This document shows positions 36,697 through 46,825 of a stretch of 64,000 bases of DNA, one piece after another. The DNA is from Pseudomonas plecoglossicida NBRC 103162 = DSM 15088 (GTDB taxonomy: Bacteria > Pseudomonadota > Gammaproteobacteria > Pseudomonadales > Pseudomonadaceae): NCBI RefSeq assembly GCF_000730665.1, contig NZ_BBIV01000008.1:62001-126000 (forward strand), written 5' to 3'. A program made the translations under genes and the position numbers. The first letter of the stretch is position 1. The number at the start of each line of letters is the position of its first letter. The notes beneath the pieces were generated by a model. That model saw nothing but the letters and a program-made list of their open reading frames with translations. It was not told the origin of the DNA and searched no databases.

Positions 36697-37137
36697 ATGA
36701 ACGCTTTGAACCTGAAAGTCGCTGTCAGCCTGGTCAACGCCGCGCTGGCGGCGGGCCGCAAGATCGATGCCGCACCTTTGACGGTGGCGGTGCTGGATGC
36801 CGGTGGGCACCTGTTGGCGCTGCAGCGCGAAGACGGGGCCAGCCTGATTCGCCCGGAAGTGGCCACGGGCAAGGCCTGGGGTGCGATCGCCCTGGGCAAG
36901 GGCTCGCGCCTGCTGGCGCTGGATGCGCAGCAACGGCCGGCGTTTTTTGCGGCGTTGAACGGGTTGGGGGAGCGGCCGGTGGTGCCGGCGCCGGGCGGCG
37001 TGCTGATTCGTGATCAGGACGGCAAGGTGCTGGGCTCGGTGGGGATCAGCGGCGATACGTCGGATATCGACGAGCAGTGCGCGATCAGTGCGATCGAGGA
37101 GGTGGGGTTGAAGGCGGATGCTGGGGTGGCTGCCTAA
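36697..37137 (+). CDS. GlcG/HbpS-family protein
   Basis: A 146-residue protein of the GlcG/HbpS family, with VAVLDAGGHLLALQREDGAS and GSVGISGDTSDIDEQCAISA as family marks. Members are found beside glycolate and glyoxylate genes, and HbpS binds heme, but a common reaction is not established. It is divergent from gcl and shares the palindrome-bearing spacer, so it is probably induced with the glyoxylate operon. Confidence 0.88.
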   Translation: MNALNLKVAVSLVNAALAAGRKIDAAPLTVAVLDAGGHLLALQREDGASLIRPEVATGKAWGAIALGKGSRLLALDAQQRPAFFAALNGLGERPVVPAPGGVLIRDQDGKVLGSVGISGDTSDIDEQCAISAIEEVGLKADAGVAA

Positions 37138-37155
37138 ATCCCTCTTGCCGGCGAT

Positions 37156-37174
37156 GGGGCTGCAAAGCAGCCCC
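37156..37174. terminator. hairpin between convergent genes
   Basis: GGGGCTGC-AAA-GCAGCCCC is an 8-bp perfect stem in the 47-bp gap between the GlcG-like gene and the TetR gene. It can end transcription from both sides, although T-runs are weak. Confidence 0.65.
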
Positions 37175-37184
37175 ATTGGCCCTG

Positions 37185-37796
37185 TCAGGCGGCCTCAGGC
37201 TCACATCCCTTGAGCACCAGGCGAATGATGGTCTGCGCCGCCGCTTCATAATCACTGTCGGCCAGCTTGGCCTTGCCGGTGATGACCGAGATCTGCCAAT
37301 CGAAATCGGCATAGGTCTGGGTCGCCGCCCAGATACTGAACATCAAGTGGTGTGGGTCGACATTGGCGATCTGCCCACGCTCGATCCAGCGCTTGATGCA
37401 TTCGATGTTGTGGTGAGCCTGATCGTTCAGCTGCTCGACCTGGCTCGGCGACAGGTGCGGCGCGCCGTGCATGATCTCGCTGGCGAACACCTTCGAGGCA
37501 TGCGGCAGGTCGCGCGAGATGCGGATCTTCGAACGGATGTAGGCACTCAGCACTTCCTTTGGGTCACCGTCGGCATTGAACGGCGTCGACGCCTGCATGA
37601 TCGGCGCGATGATGCTCTCCAGGACCTCGCGGTAGAGGTTGTCCTTGGACTTGAAGTAGTAGTACACGTTCGGCTTGGGCAGGCCGGCCTTGGCCGCGAT
37701 ATCGCTGGTCTTGGTGGCCGCGAAGCCCTTGTCGGCGAATTCCTCGCTGGCCGCGCGCAGGATCAGTTCCTTGTTGCGCTCGCGAATGGTGCTCAT
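37185..37796 (-). CDS. TetR family regulator, RutR-like
   Basis: A 203-residue repressor with an N-terminal helix-turn-helix (FADKGFAATKTSDIAAKAGL, then PNVYYYFKSKDNLYREVL) and a C-terminal ligand-binding part resembling the RutR/YcdC group, which senses pyrimidines. The ATG at 37796 begins the family homology; a longer in-frame start is rejected. Targets are unknown. Confidence 0.88.
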   Translation of the reverse strand: MSTIRERNKELILRAASEEFADKGFAATKTSDIAAKAGLPKPNVYYYFKSKDNLYREVLESIIAPIMQASTPFNADGDPKEVLSAYIRSKIRISRDLPHASKVFASEIMHGAPHLSPSQVEQLNDQAHHNIECIKRWIERGQIANVDPHHLMFSIWAATQTYADFDWQISVITGKAKLADSDYEAAAQTIIRLVLKGCEPEAA

Positions 37797-37928
37797 GGTC
37801 GGGGGTCTTCCTCGTGTCTGGCCACCTCTAAGAGTGACCGGCCATGTTAGCACCGGCTTCGACAGGCGCTCAAGGCAGCGACTTTCGGCTAGACTCCGGC
37901 CCATTCATTTCAACGGAAACCCACAATC

Positions 37929-38837
37929 ATGGCAGGCAGCAGTCTACTGGTACTTCTCGACGACATCGCCACGGTACTCGACGACGTCTCGCTGATGACC
38001 AAGGTCGCGGCGAAGAAGACCGCGGGCGTGCTGGGCGATGACCTGGCGCTCAATGCCCAGCAGGTCACGGGGGTGCGCGCCGAGCGCGAGATCCCGGTGG
38101 TCTGGGCGGTGGCCAAGGGGTCGTTCATCAACAAGGCGATCCTGGTGCCGGCGGCGCTGCTGATCAGCGCATTCATCCCGTGGGCGGTGACGCCGCTGCT
38201 GATGATCGGCGGCGCCTACCTGTGCTTCGAAGGGTTCGAGAAGCTGGCGCACAAGTTCCTGCACAGCAAGCAGGAAGATGCGCTCGAGCACAATGCGCGG
38301 GCCGAGGCCATGGCCGATCCGAACGTCGACCTGGTGGCGTTCGAGAAGACCAAGATCAAAGGGGCGGTGCGTACCGACTTCATCCTGTCGGCGGAGATCA
38401 TCGCCATTACCCTGGGCACTGTGGCGGATGCGCCGCTGAGCCAGCAGATCATCGTGCTGTCGGGCATCGCCATTGTCATGACCGTCGGCGTCTATGGACT
38501 GGTGGGTGGCATCGTCAAGCTCGATGACCTGGGCATGTGGATGACCCAGAAGGCCTCGAAGGTTGCCCAGGCGGTAGGCAACGGCATCCTGCGTGCCGCG
38601 CCGTACATGATGAAAAGCCTGTCGGTGATCGGCACCGCGGCGATGTTCCTGGTGGGCGGCGGGATTCTGGTGCATGGCATCGCGCCCCTGCATCACGCCA
38701 TCGAGGCGTTCAGCGTGGGGCGCGGTGGCGCACTGACCGGTGCGTTGCTCAACGGCGTTGCCGGTGTGCTGGCCGGGGCCGTGGTATTGGCTGTGGTCAG
38801 TGCCGTGTCCAAGCTGTGGCGTGCGGTCAGGGGCTGA
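37929..38837 (+). CDS. DUF808 family inner-membrane protein
   Basis: A 302-residue membrane protein. [20 protein letters not shown] and [20 protein letters not shown] are the DUF808 (YedI-like) signatures, followed by about eight hydrophobic segments. The function is unknown. Its end overlaps the convergent sulfatase-fold gene by 11 bases. Confidence 0.9.
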   Translation: MAGSSLLVLLDDIATVLDDVSLMTKVAAKKTAGVLGDDLALNAQQVTGVRAEREIPVVWAVAKGSFINKAILVPAALLISAFIPWAVTPLLMIGGAYLCFEGFEKLAHKFLHSKQEDALEHNARAEAMADPNVDLVAFEKTKIKGAVRTDFILSAEIIAITLGTVADAPLSQQIIVLSGIAIVMTVGVYGLVGGIVKLDDLGMWMTQKASKVAQAVGNGILRAAPYMMKSLSVIGTAAMFLVGGGILVHGIAPLHHAIEAFSVGRGGALTGALLNGVAGVLAGAVVLAVVSAVSKLWRAVRG

Positions 38838-40770
38838 CGACCACATCGCTGTCGGCCGGTTTCCAGCTCAGCAGGCCCTGGCTGAAGCCGTAGGCTGCGC
38901 TCTGGTAGTAGGCGATTGCCCGGCGTACCAGCGGGTTGTCATGGTTCACCGTGATCTCGCGGCTGTTGCCCAGTGCATCCTGATGCACGCGCATGCCGCC
39001 ACGCGGGCTGAGAATGGCCAGGTCCTGGCCATCGAACAGGCCCAGGTGCTGGTAGTTGCCGATCAGTACCCGGGGTGGCAAGTCGTCTTCCTTGAGCAAG
39101 TCCCGGCCAAAGAAGGTCGAGGTGTAGTCCAGGTTCAACAAGCCCAGCAGGGTAGGCGCCAGGTCGATCTGGCTGGCCAGCCTGTCCACCTCGCGTGCCT
39201 TGACCAGCTTTGGTGCGTAGATCCACAGCGGGATCTGGTAGTTGTTCACTGGCAGGTCTTCCACGCCGGCACTGCCCGCGGTGTGGTCGGCGACGAAGAT
39301 GAACAGCGTGTTGTCGAACCAGGGCTTGCCCTTGGCTTCCTCGAGGAACTGGGCGATGGCGTGGTCGGTGTACTTCACGGCGCCTTCACGGCCTTCGCCG
39401 GAAGGAATGTCGATACGTCCATCAGGGTAGGTATAGGGACGGTGGTTGGACGTAGTCATCAGTTGCAGCAAGAACGGCTGCTGCTTGGCATGGTCGGCAT
39501 CGGCCAGTTTCAGGGTCTGCCGGTACAGGTCCTCGTCGGCCATGCCCCAGGCATTCTTGAAGCTGATTTCGCTTTCATCGACGCTGCTCTGGTCGACGAT
39601 GCGGTAACCGTTACCGCTGAAGAACGCGTTCATGTTGTCAAAATAGCCGCGGCCACCATAGACGAACACGGCATCGTAGCCCACCGCCTTCAATTGCTGG
39701 CCAAGGCTGGCATAACCGCTTTCGCGGCCGATGCGCTTCACGATCGAGCGTCCCGGGGTGGGCGGAATCGATAGAGTGATAGCTTCCAGGCCGCGGTCGG
39801 TACGGGTGCCGGTGGCGTAGAAGTTGTTGAAATACAGGCTTTCACGGCGCAGTGCATCCAGGTTTGGCGTGAGGTTGCGCGCGTCGCCGTTGCTGCCCAT
39901 GTACTTGGCGCTGAGGCTTTCGATGGTTACCAGGATGATGTTCGGTGTGCGCTGCGGGCCGTCGGCGACGACCTGGCGGCGAATGTCCTGCGGGTCGCTG
40001 CCGGCGAGCTGCACGCGCGGTTCGGCCAGTTCCTTGTGCATCTGTACGCCGACATCGGCGGCGTCGAGGCTCGCATAGAACTGGGTGTAGTCCAGCTCAT
40101 TGTTGCGGAAGGCGGCGAAGAACTGGTATGGACCATTGCTGCCCAGCTCGCGCTGGTAGGCATTGCCACCTTCTCCGCGCGGGAACTCTTGATCGATCAC
40201 CAGCGTGTTCAGGCCGACCAGAGCAGCCAGCAGGGCGACACCCGACAGGCGCTGACGCGGCGTTGCAGAGGGGGCGGCCAACGCCTTGGCCAGCGGCTTG
40301 CGCAGCAACAGGGCAAGCACGGTCGCGGTCACTGCGATGGCGCTGAGCAGGGTGGGCAGTGGGTAGGATTCGCGGATGTTGTCCAGCACTTCCTTGGAGT
40401 ACACCAGGTAGTCGACGGCAATGAAGTTGAAGCGTACGCCGAACTCGTCCCAGAACAGCCATTCGGCCACGGCGACGAACAGCATGATGAACAGACTCAC
40501 CACCAGCAGCACGCTCAACAGCCGGCGATGCAGGCGCGAACGCCACAAGGCGGCAGGGCACAAGGCTGCATAAAGACCCAGCGGCAGGGCCGCATAGATC
40601 AGGAAGCTGAGGTCGTAAATGGCGCCGGTGAAGAATAACGAGAAGTAGTTGCCATTCACTTCGTCCAGATGGGTGACTAGCAGGACGATCCGTGTCAGCA
40701 GGAAAACCCCGAGCCAGAGTGAGCAGACAAGTAGCAGATACCGCCAAGGGGCGGCAATGGATGTACGCAT
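38827..40770 (-). CDS. LTA-synthase-like membrane sulfatase-fold protein
   Basis: A 647-residue protein with about five N-terminal membrane segments (to residue about 215) and a periplasmic alkaline-phosphatase/sulfatase-fold domain. [18 protein letters not shown] gives the first metal-binding Glu, and [16 protein letters not shown] includes the probable catalytic Thr. In Gram-negatives such proteins act on glycans or add phosphoglycerol or phosphoethanolamine; which one cannot be told. Its start faces the small membrane protein gene. Confidence 0.88.
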   Translation of the reverse strand: MRTSIAAPWRYLLLVCSLWLGVFLLTRIVLLVTHLDEVNGNYFSLFFTGAIYDLSFLIYAALPLGLYAALCPAALWRSRLHRRLLSVLLVVSLFIMLFVAVAEWLFWDEFGVRFNFIAVDYLVYSKEVLDNIRESYPLPTLLSAIAVTATVLALLLRKPLAKALAAPSATPRQRLSGVALLAALVGLNTLVIDQEFPRGEGGNAYQRELGSNGPYQFFAAFRNNELDYTQFYASLDAADVGVQMHKELAEPRVQLAGSDPQDIRRQVVADGPQRTPNIILVTIESLSAKYMGSNGDARNLTPNLDALRRESLYFNNFYATGTRTDRGLEAITLSIPPTPGRSIVKRIGRESGYASLGQQLKAVGYDAVFVYGGRGYFDNMNAFFSGNGYRIVDQSSVDESEISFKNAWGMADEDLYRQTLKLADADHAKQQPFLLQLMTTSNHRPYTYPDGRIDIPSGEGREGAVKYTDHAIAQFLEEAKGKPWFDNTLFIFVADHTAGSAGVEDLPVNNYQIPLWIYAPKLVKAREVDRLASQIDLAPTLLGLLNLDYTSTFFGRDLLKEDDLPPRVLIGNYQHLGLFDGQDLAILSPRGGMRVHQDALGNSREITVNHDNPLVRRAIAYYQSAAYGFSQGLLSWKPADSDVVVSP

Positions 40771-40921
40771 AGTGTTGGTCCGATGTTCTTTTTAACTTTT
40801 GAAGCCCGGCAGTTTAAAAGAAAGTGTGCGAAAAAATCTGTCAAAATTTCGCAGTGCGTACATGGCAAGTAAGAATTATAGTCGTAAATTATTAACACTT
40901 TCTGAATGGGAGGTCTGAATC

Positions 40922-41236
40922 ATGTTTGGCGGCGTACTGACTTACGATGCCTACCACCTGGCGCTTTATCTGCTCACGGTCCTGGCCTGGGCAGCCCTGG
41001 GGTGTTTCATTCTGCTGCGAGGGCTCGACGTACTGGCGTTGTACCGGTGTTGCGCGATGTTTGGTCTGGCGCTGACGATCAGTTCGGTGATGCTGGTGCT
41101 GGATATCTTGCGAGTACTTGAGCATACCCAGGTGGAGATGACGTTGTTGATACTGGGTATCGTCTTGCCGGTGTCGATTATTTTGACTTCAAAGGCAACT
41201 TACTTGCTGAGTAAGCTTTTTCCTAGGCAGTTGTAA
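40922..41236 (+). CDS. small membrane protein of unknown function
   Basis: A 104-residue protein with three or four hydrophobic segments (for example YLLTVLAWAALGCFILLRGL and LILGIVLPVSIILTSKATYL). The start follows GGGAGGTCTGAATC, a strong ribosome site. No family is recognised. It is divergent from the LTA-synthase-like gene, with an AT-rich 150-bp spacer between them. Confidence 0.75.
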   Translation: MFGGVLTYDAYHLALYLLTVLAWAALGCFILLRGLDVLALYRCCAMFGLALTISSVMLVLDILRVLEHTQVEMTLLILGIVLPVSIILTSKATYLLSKLFPRQL

Positions 41237-41258
41237 GTTATGCCTTACACGATAGTCG

Positions 41259-41290
41259 GTGACAGCGTCGCTGCTGCACGACGCTGTCAC
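41259..41290. terminator. 12-bp perfect hairpin between convergent genes
   Basis: GTGACAGCGTCG (41259-41270) and CGACGCTGTCAC (41279-41290) form a perfect stem, placed between the small membrane protein gene and the first Tsx-like gene. No long T-run follows. Confidence 0.7.
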
Positions 41291-41301
41291 GATTCAGCCG
41301 C

Positions 41302-42084
41302 TTAGAAGTGCACTTTGACCAGGAAGCTTGCGGTGTTCTGGTCGGTGGTGAACCCGTCGGAATCCTTGATCCCGTACTTGTCTTTCCAGTAGTCGTATTC
41401 GAAACCGACGTACAGCTGCTTCGCGCCCAGGTGCAACGCCTTGCCCAGGTCGTACTTGACCTGCGGGTTGAAGTGCAGGTTGGCGTGGTATTCGCCGCGG
41501 CTGTTCACGTCGTTGTCGACCACCCAGTCCATGTAGCCGTCGATGAGGATGTCGGACGAGCCCACAGGGAGGGTGTAGGACCACACCGGGGTGATCTGCC
41601 AGACGTTGTCACCCGGTCGGCTGCCGTCGGTGGTGCGCTGGTAGAAGTTCAGCTGGAAGTAGTCGAAGCCCGGGATGGCCAGGTCGAAGCCCGGGCCGAT
41701 CAGGTAAGACTCGGTGTCACCCTCGCCGAACTCGTAGGTCATGGCCAGCAGCACGTCCTTGACCGGGCCGAATTCCAGCTTCTGGTCGAAGATCTTGCCG
41801 AACGACAGGCGCGGGCTGAATTCACCGTAGTAGGTGTTGTCGCCGTTGTTGAAGTCCTTTTTGCCGTTGTAGAAGATCTTGTCGACGAAGAAGAAGTTGT
41901 CGCCGTACTTCCAGCCGTCGGCGTGCTCGAAGGTGACCGTTTGCTGGATTTCCGGGTTGACCTTGAAGTTCTTGCCCCACAGGTAGGTCAGGCTGTTGTT
42001 CTGCCACTGCAGCAGGTCGCCGGCGAAGGTGGTGCCGCAGGCCAGCAGGCCGCCCGCGAGAATCAGGCTGTTGATGGTACGCAT
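41302..42084 (-). CDS. Tsx-like nucleoside outer-membrane channel, copy 1
   Basis: A 260-residue outer-membrane beta-barrel with a signal peptide (MRTINSLILAGGLLACGTTF, cleavage near FAG). Strand-rich sequence such as YYGEFSPRLSFGKIFDQKLE and the C-terminal VKVHF, ending in Phe, are barrel features. It matches the Tsx/OmpK nucleoside-channel family. It lies beside purine permease genes and is very similar to the next gene. The ATG at 42084 is the start of the signal peptide. Confidence 0.85.
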   Translation of the reverse strand: MRTINSLILAGGLLACGTTFAGDLLQWQNNSLTYLWGKNFKVNPEIQQTVTFEHADGWKYGDNFFFVDKIFYNGKKDFNNGDNTYYGEFSPRLSFGKIFDQKLEFGPVKDVLLAMTYEFGEGDTESYLIGPGFDLAIPGFDYFQLNFYQRTTDGSRPGDNVWQITPVWSYTLPVGSSDILIDGYMDWVVDNDVNSRGEYHANLHFNPQVKYDLGKALHLGAKQLYVGFEYDYWKDKYGIKDSDGFTTDQNTASFLVKVHF

Positions 42085-42438
42085 TGCGAGAGTCGCTCCC
42101 TTGTTTTGATCTGTTGTCAGCGCTCGTACAGGCGCTGTTTTTGTCTTTTGAGTCAGCTTTTTTCGATAGGCCACAGCTGTTTGGCAAGAGCTGGGCCAAC
42201 TTTTCCGGGTTGGCTACAGCGGTCCTGCTCGACTCGTTCTGAACGGATGAAAATGGGTATTTCAGGCTGGCAACACGTTGGCCAACCGCCCGAACTCATT
42301 GACTGAGCGGTCAGTAAACGCAGGCAGGATCCGTCCTGCCCCGATCGAGGGGGCGCGCAGATTACTGGCTTGCGCGCCTTGCCTCAAGTGCTCCTTCCTG
42401 AAGCACAGTGTTACAAACTTGTGCGTTCGGTCAGGTTA
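42085..42438. other. spacer between the two Tsx-like genes
   Basis: About 350 bp without a gene. It should hold the promoter of the first Tsx-like gene. A short repeat TGACTGAGCGGTCAGT near 42300 is an imperfect palindrome. No TTGTATACAA site is present. Confidence 0.4.
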
Positions 42439-43224
42439 TCAGAAATGCACCTTGATCAGTGCACTGGCCACGCTTTCGTTGCTTTGCAGATTGCCACGGC
42501 TGTCGATGCCGTACTTGTCCTTCCAGTAGCTGTACTCGAAGCCGACGTAGAGCTGTTTGGCGCCCAGGTTCAGGGCCTTGCCCAGGTCATACTTGACCTG
42601 CGGGTTGATGTGTAGGTTGGCGTGGTAGGTGCCGCGGCGGGTTTCGTCGTTGTCGGGCACCCAGTCCATGTAACCGTCGATCAGAATGTCGGATTTGCCC
42701 ACCGGGACGGTGTACGACCAGCCCGGGGTAATCTGCCAGACATCGTCGCCAGGCCTGCTGCCTTCGGTATTGCGTACATAGAAATTGAGGGTGAAGTAGT
42801 TGAAGCCGGGAATGTCCAGGTCGAAGCCGGGGCCGATCAGGTAGGCCTCGTTGTCGCCTTCGCCGCTTTCGTAGGTCATGGCCAGCAGCACGTCCTTGAT
42901 CGGGCCGAAGGACAGCTTCTGATCGAGGATCTTGCCGAACGACAGGCGCGGGCTGAACTCACCGTAGTAGGTGGTCACGCTTTTGTTGCGGTCAGGCTTG
43001 CCGTTGTAGAAGGTCTTGTCGACGAACATGAACGTGTCGCCGTACTTCCATTTGTTGGCGTGTTCGAAGGTGATGGTCTGCTGGATGTCGGGGTTGACCT
43101 GAAAGTCCTTGCCGTACAGATAGGTCAGGCTTTCGCCATGCCACAGCAGCCATTCGCCTGCATGGGCGGGGAGGGTGGCCAGCAGGCTGCTGCCCAGCAA
43201 CAGGCTTGATGCGATGCACTTCAT
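42439..43224 (-). CDS. Tsx-like nucleoside outer-membrane channel, copy 2
   Basis: A 261-residue barrel protein with a signal peptide (MKCIASSLLLGSSLLATLPA, cleavage after AHA). Shared blocks with copy 1 include FSPRLSFGKI, KDVLLAMTYE, YLIGPGFDL and SDILIDGYMDWV, and both end in KVHF. It is likely a tandem duplicate. Next to the uapC-type permease, it probably lets purine nucleosides or bases across the outer membrane. Confidence 0.85.
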   Translation of the reverse strand: MKCIASSLLLGSSLLATLPAHAGEWLLWHGESLTYLYGKDFQVNPDIQQTITFEHANKWKYGDTFMFVDKTFYNGKPDRNKSVTTYYGEFSPRLSFGKILDQKLSFGPIKDVLLAMTYESGEGDNEAYLIGPGFDLDIPGFNYFTLNFYVRNTEGSRPGDDVWQITPGWSYTVPVGKSDILIDGYMDWVPDNDETRRGTYHANLHINPQVKYDLGKALNLGAKQLYVGFEYSYWKDKYGIDSRGNLQSNESVASALIKVHF

Positions 43225-43365
43225 GTTGTGATTCCCGGACTTATTGTTTTTGTTGGCGGTTTTTTTGGCGCGCAGGCGCCCCGAGCGGCCCATTCCGGCG
43301 GGCCGACGGTGAAGCGGTTACTGCGGATATGAGCAGGGGCGGCAATCGCTGCCGCCCCGTCTGGC

Positions 43366-44721
43366 TCAATGCTGGTGACAGGCGTCGTTGTGCGCGGCGC
43401 GGTCGGCACCACCGAGGATGTTGAACAGCACGTTCAACACCAGGGCACTGACCGTGGCCATGGCGATACCGCTGTGGGTGATGGGTTCCATCCACTGCGG
43501 CATCTGCGCGAAGAACTCCGGCCGGACCACGGGGATCAGGCCAAAGCCGACGCTGACTGCAACCAGCAGCTGGTTGCGACGGTCACCGATGTCGGCTTCC
43601 TGGAGGATCTTGATCCCGGTGGCGGTGACCATGCCGAACATGGCGATGGACGCGCCGCCCAGTACCGCAGGCGGGATCGAGGCGATCAGGAAGGCCGCCT
43701 TGGGCAGCAAGCTGAGCAGGATCAGCAGCGCGCCGGCGACCACGGTGACATAGCGGCAGCGCACCCCGGTCATCTGCACCAGGCCGATGTTCTGGGCGAA
43801 CGAGGAGTGGGTGAAGGTGTTGAAGAAACCGGCGACGAAGGACGCGCCGGCATCGCACAGCAGGCCGCGACGCAGCATGCCAGGCGTGACTTCACGGTCG
43901 GTCACCTTGCCCAGGGCGAGGAACATGCCCGTGGACTCGACGAAGATGATCACCACCACCAGGCACATCGACAGGATCGGTGCCAGGCTGAAGGTCGGCA
44001 TGCCGAAGTGCAGTGGGGTCACCACTTGCAGCCACGGCGCCTCGTTCAGGCCGGACAGGTCGACCATGCCGATGGAGCCGGCCAGGATGTAACCCAGGCC
44101 CATGCCCACCAACACCGAGACGTTGACCCAGAAGCCGCGCATGAAGCGGTTGATCAGCAGGATCACCGCCAGCACCAGGCCGGCCACCATCAGGTAGATC
44201 GGCGAGCCGAAGGCTTCTGCCTCATGACCGCCACCTGCCCAGTTGACGGCGACCGGGAACAGCGACAGGCCGATCGAAGTGATGACGGTACCGGTGACCA
44301 GCGGTGGGAAGAAGCGCACCACCTTGGACATGAACGGCGCGATGATCATGCCGAAGAACCCGGCGGCGATGGTCGCGCCGAAGATCCCCTGCAGGCCTAC
44401 GCCAGGCATGCCGGCCATGGCCACCATGCTGCCGACGGCAGCAAAACTGGCGCCCATCATCACTGGCATGCGGATCCCTACCGGGCCGATACCGAACGAC
44501 TGGATGATGGTGGCGACGCCGGCGACCAGCAGGTCGGCGTTGATCAGGAAAGCGACTTCTTCACGGGACAATCCGGCAGCCTGACCGATGATCAAAGGCA
44601 CGGCGATCGCGCCTCCATACATCAGCAGGACATGTTGCAGGCCCACCAGGATCAGTTGGAACAGGGGCAGGGGCTGTCGCGGCGGCGCCACTGGAATGTA
44701 CGCCTTGCGTGACTCGGACAT
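43366..44721 (-). CDS. uapC: NCS2 urate/xanthine permease
   Basis: A 451-residue permease of the nucleobase:cation symporter-2 family, with about 12-14 segments. ILVGLQHVLLMYGGAIAVPL, and the hallmark FAQNIGLVQMTGVRCRYVTV, place it in the urate/xanthine branch. It lies between the Tsx-like genes and the urate oxidase gene puuD, on the same strand, so urate or xanthine is the most likely substrate. Confidence 0.92.
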   Translation of the reverse strand: MSESRKAYIPVAPPRQPLPLFQLILVGLQHVLLMYGGAIAVPLIIGQAAGLSREEVAFLINADLLVAGVATIIQSFGIGPVGIRMPVMMGASFAAVGSMVAMAGMPGVGLQGIFGATIAAGFFGMIIAPFMSKVVRFFPPLVTGTVITSIGLSLFPVAVNWAGGGHEAEAFGSPIYLMVAGLVLAVILLINRFMRGFWVNVSVLVGMGLGYILAGSIGMVDLSGLNEAPWLQVVTPLHFGMPTFSLAPILSMCLVVVIIFVESTGMFLALGKVTDREVTPGMLRRGLLCDAGASFVAGFFNTFTHSSFAQNIGLVQMTGVRCRYVTVVAGALLILLSLLPKAAFLIASIPPAVLGGASIAMFGMVTATGIKILQEADIGDRRNQLLVAVSVGFGLIPVVRPEFFAQMPQWMEPITHSGIAMATVSALVLNVLFNILGGADRAAHNDACHQH

Positions 44722-44892
44722 GCAGCACCTCGAGTTTTGTTTTTATTCTCGGATCCAAGCGCCAGGCCAGGGCCCGTGCGCTCGATGCTTGCTTGTTGCG
44801 TGTTTCTCGTAACTTGGGCCGGCAGTGCCGGCCCATTCGCGGCGCAAGGCCGCTCCCGCCAGGGCGCGCGGACGCCCTGCGGGAGAGGTGTA

Positions 44893-46221
44893 TCAGTTGA
44901 CCTGCGCGCCTTTGGCGATCCAGTCACCGACCAGCTTGCGCTCTTCGGTGGTCATCTGGGTGATGTTGCCCAGCGGCATGATCTGGCTGGCAACCGCTTG
45001 CGCCTGAATGCGCGCGGCCTGGGCCTGGATCTGCTGCGGGGTGTCGAACATCACGCCGGCAGGGGCAGCGCTGAACAGTGGGCTGGTCGGTTTCGACGAG
45101 TGGCACACGCTGCAGCGTTCCTGGATGACTTTGTGGATCTTGTCGAAGTCGCCACCGGCAGCCTGGGCGGTCGCCTGGGCCGGGGCTTGGGCCGGTGCGG
45201 CTGGCGCTTCGGCGGCCTTGGCGGCGTCTTCGGCACGCTGCTCGGCAGCGGTCTTGCCACCGACTGCAGTTGCCGGCAGTGGTTGGTACTCGACCTTCGC
45301 CGCAGCCTGCTCAGGCGCAACAGCCATCGGTTTAGGACCGGTGACGTAGGCCAGGCAGATCATCGCCAGAGCGCCGACCGGGAGGGTCCAGGCGTACTTG
45401 TTGCTGTCGTGGCGGGTGTTGAAGTAGTGGCGGATCAGAACCGCGGCTACTGCGATACCGGCCAGGATCAGCCAGTTGTACTGGCTACCGTAGGTGCTCG
45501 GGAAGTGGTTGCTGATCATGATGAACAGCACCGGCAGGGTGAAGTAGTTGTTGTGACGCGAGCGCAGCAGGCCCTTGGCCGGCAGTACCGGGTCCGGGGT
45601 CTGGTTGTTCTCGATCGCCGCCACCAGCTGGCGCTGGGCCGGCATGATGATGCGGAACACGTTGCCGACCATGATGGTGCCGATGATCGCGCCGGTGTGC
45701 AGGTACGCACCACGGCCGCTGAACACCAGGCTGAAGCCGAAGCAGGCAGCGATGATCAGGACGAACAGCACGGCACCGAGCAGGGCAGGGTGCTTGCCCA
45801 GCGGCGAGTCGCACAGGAAGTCGTAGATGAACCAGCCGGCGACCAGCGAACCGATACCGATGGCCACGCCTTCGGCACCGCTCAGGGTGCTGCCGGGTGC
45901 CAGCAGGTACAGGCTCGGGTTCCAGTAGAACACCACGCACAGCAGGGCGATACCGGACATCCAGGTGAAGTAGGCTTCCCATTTGAACCAGTGCAGGTTC
46001 TCGGGCATTTTCGGGGGTGCGAGTTTGTATTTCTCCAGGTGGTAGATACCACCGCCGTGAATCGCCCAGAGATCACCCGACAACCCATCGCGCGGGTTGC
46101 TTCGGTTCAGGTGGTTCTCCAGCCAGACGAAGTAGAACGATGCACCGATCCAGGCGACACCGGTGATCATGTGAACCCAGCGAATGCTCAGGTTCAGCCA
46201 TTCGTGAAGGTGTGCTTCCAC
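44893..46221 (-). CDS. puuD: membrane urate hydroxylase PuuD with cytochrome c
   Basis: A 442-residue protein. Residues about 1-300 form an eight-helix membrane domain (LNLSIRWVHMITGVAWIGAS at the N terminus) of the PuuD/DUF989 urate oxidase type; residues about 310-365 are an Ala-rich linker; a cytochrome c domain with CSVCH near residue 370 ends the protein. It oxidises urate to 5-hydroxyisourate and passes electrons to the respiratory chain rather than to oxygen directly. Heme attachment would need the ccm system, also encoded in this window. Confidence 0.92.
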   Translation of the reverse strand: MEAHLHEWLNLSIRWVHMITGVAWIGASFYFVWLENHLNRSNPRDGLSGDLWAIHGGGIYHLEKYKLAPPKMPENLHWFKWEAYFTWMSGIALLCVVFYWNPSLYLLAPGSTLSGAEGVAIGIGSLVAGWFIYDFLCDSPLGKHPALLGAVLFVLIIAACFGFSLVFSGRGAYLHTGAIIGTIMVGNVFRIIMPAQRQLVAAIENNQTPDPVLPAKGLLRSRHNNYFTLPVLFIMISNHFPSTYGSQYNWLILAGIAVAAVLIRHYFNTRHDSNKYAWTLPVGALAMICLAYVTGPKPMAVAPEQAAAKVEYQPLPATAVGGKTAAEQRAEDAAKAAEAPAAPAQAPAQATAQAAGGDFDKIHKVIQERCSVCHSSKPTSPLFSAAPAGVMFDTPQQIQAQAARIQAQAVASQIMPLGNITQMTTEERKLVGDWIAKGAQVN

Positions 46222-46264
46222 AGTATGTACCTCTGCCGATCACCTGAAGATGATCGACCTTTTC

Positions 46265-46768
46265 TTATTGGTGGGGATTGAGGATCAGCATCTGTTCCTC
46301 GGTGAAGTAATGCTCATCGCAGTTGTTGCCGGAACCACTGCGATCAACCACCAGGAAATCATCCCGCTTTTCGATCGTAAGCACCGGATGGTGCCAAACG
46401 CCGCGATGGTAATTGACGCCCTGCCTGCCGTTACTGCGGAAGGCTCGGACCAAGCCTGATACAGGTGCATCGCCAACTGGCGCGACCACGATCAGAAAGG
46501 GGTTGCCGAGCAGCGGAATGAAAGCCTGGCTGCCCAGCGGATGGCGTTCCAGCATGCGCACGGTCAACGGCATGTCCTGCGCGTCGGCGCGGAAGATGCT
46601 GATGATGGCGTTGTCTTCAGGCTCGGCGGTCTCGACCGTGGCGAGCTTGTGAAAGCGCATGGTCGAGCCGTTGTTGATCATGAAGTGGTCGCTGCCATCG
46701 GTTTCGATCACGTCTCCGAAGGGGGCGAAGGCTTCTTTGGTCAGGGGCTCGATCATCAGGGTGCGCAT
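46265..46768 (-). CDS. allA: ureidoglycolate lyase
   Basis: A 167-residue cupin-fold enzyme that splits ureidoglycolate into glyoxylate and urea. MRTLMIEPLTKEAFAPFGDV and the metal-site run GVWHHPVLTIEKRDDFLVVD are typical. It lies between uraD and puuD. The glyoxylate goes to Gcl and the urea may be handled by the urea transporter encoded elsewhere in the window. Confidence 0.95.
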   Translation of the reverse strand: MRTLMIEPLTKEAFAPFGDVIETDGSDHFMINNGSTMRFHKLATVETAEPEDNAIISIFRADAQDMPLTVRMLERHPLGSQAFIPLLGNPFLIVVAPVGDAPVSGLVRAFRSNGRQGVNYHRGVWHHPVLTIEKRDDFLVVDRSGSGNNCDEHYFTEEQMLILNPHQ

Positions 46769-46825
46769 GCGGTTATCTCTTCTATGTTCGTTGTTCTGGA
46801 TAAGGCTCTTACGTCGCGACGGCTT

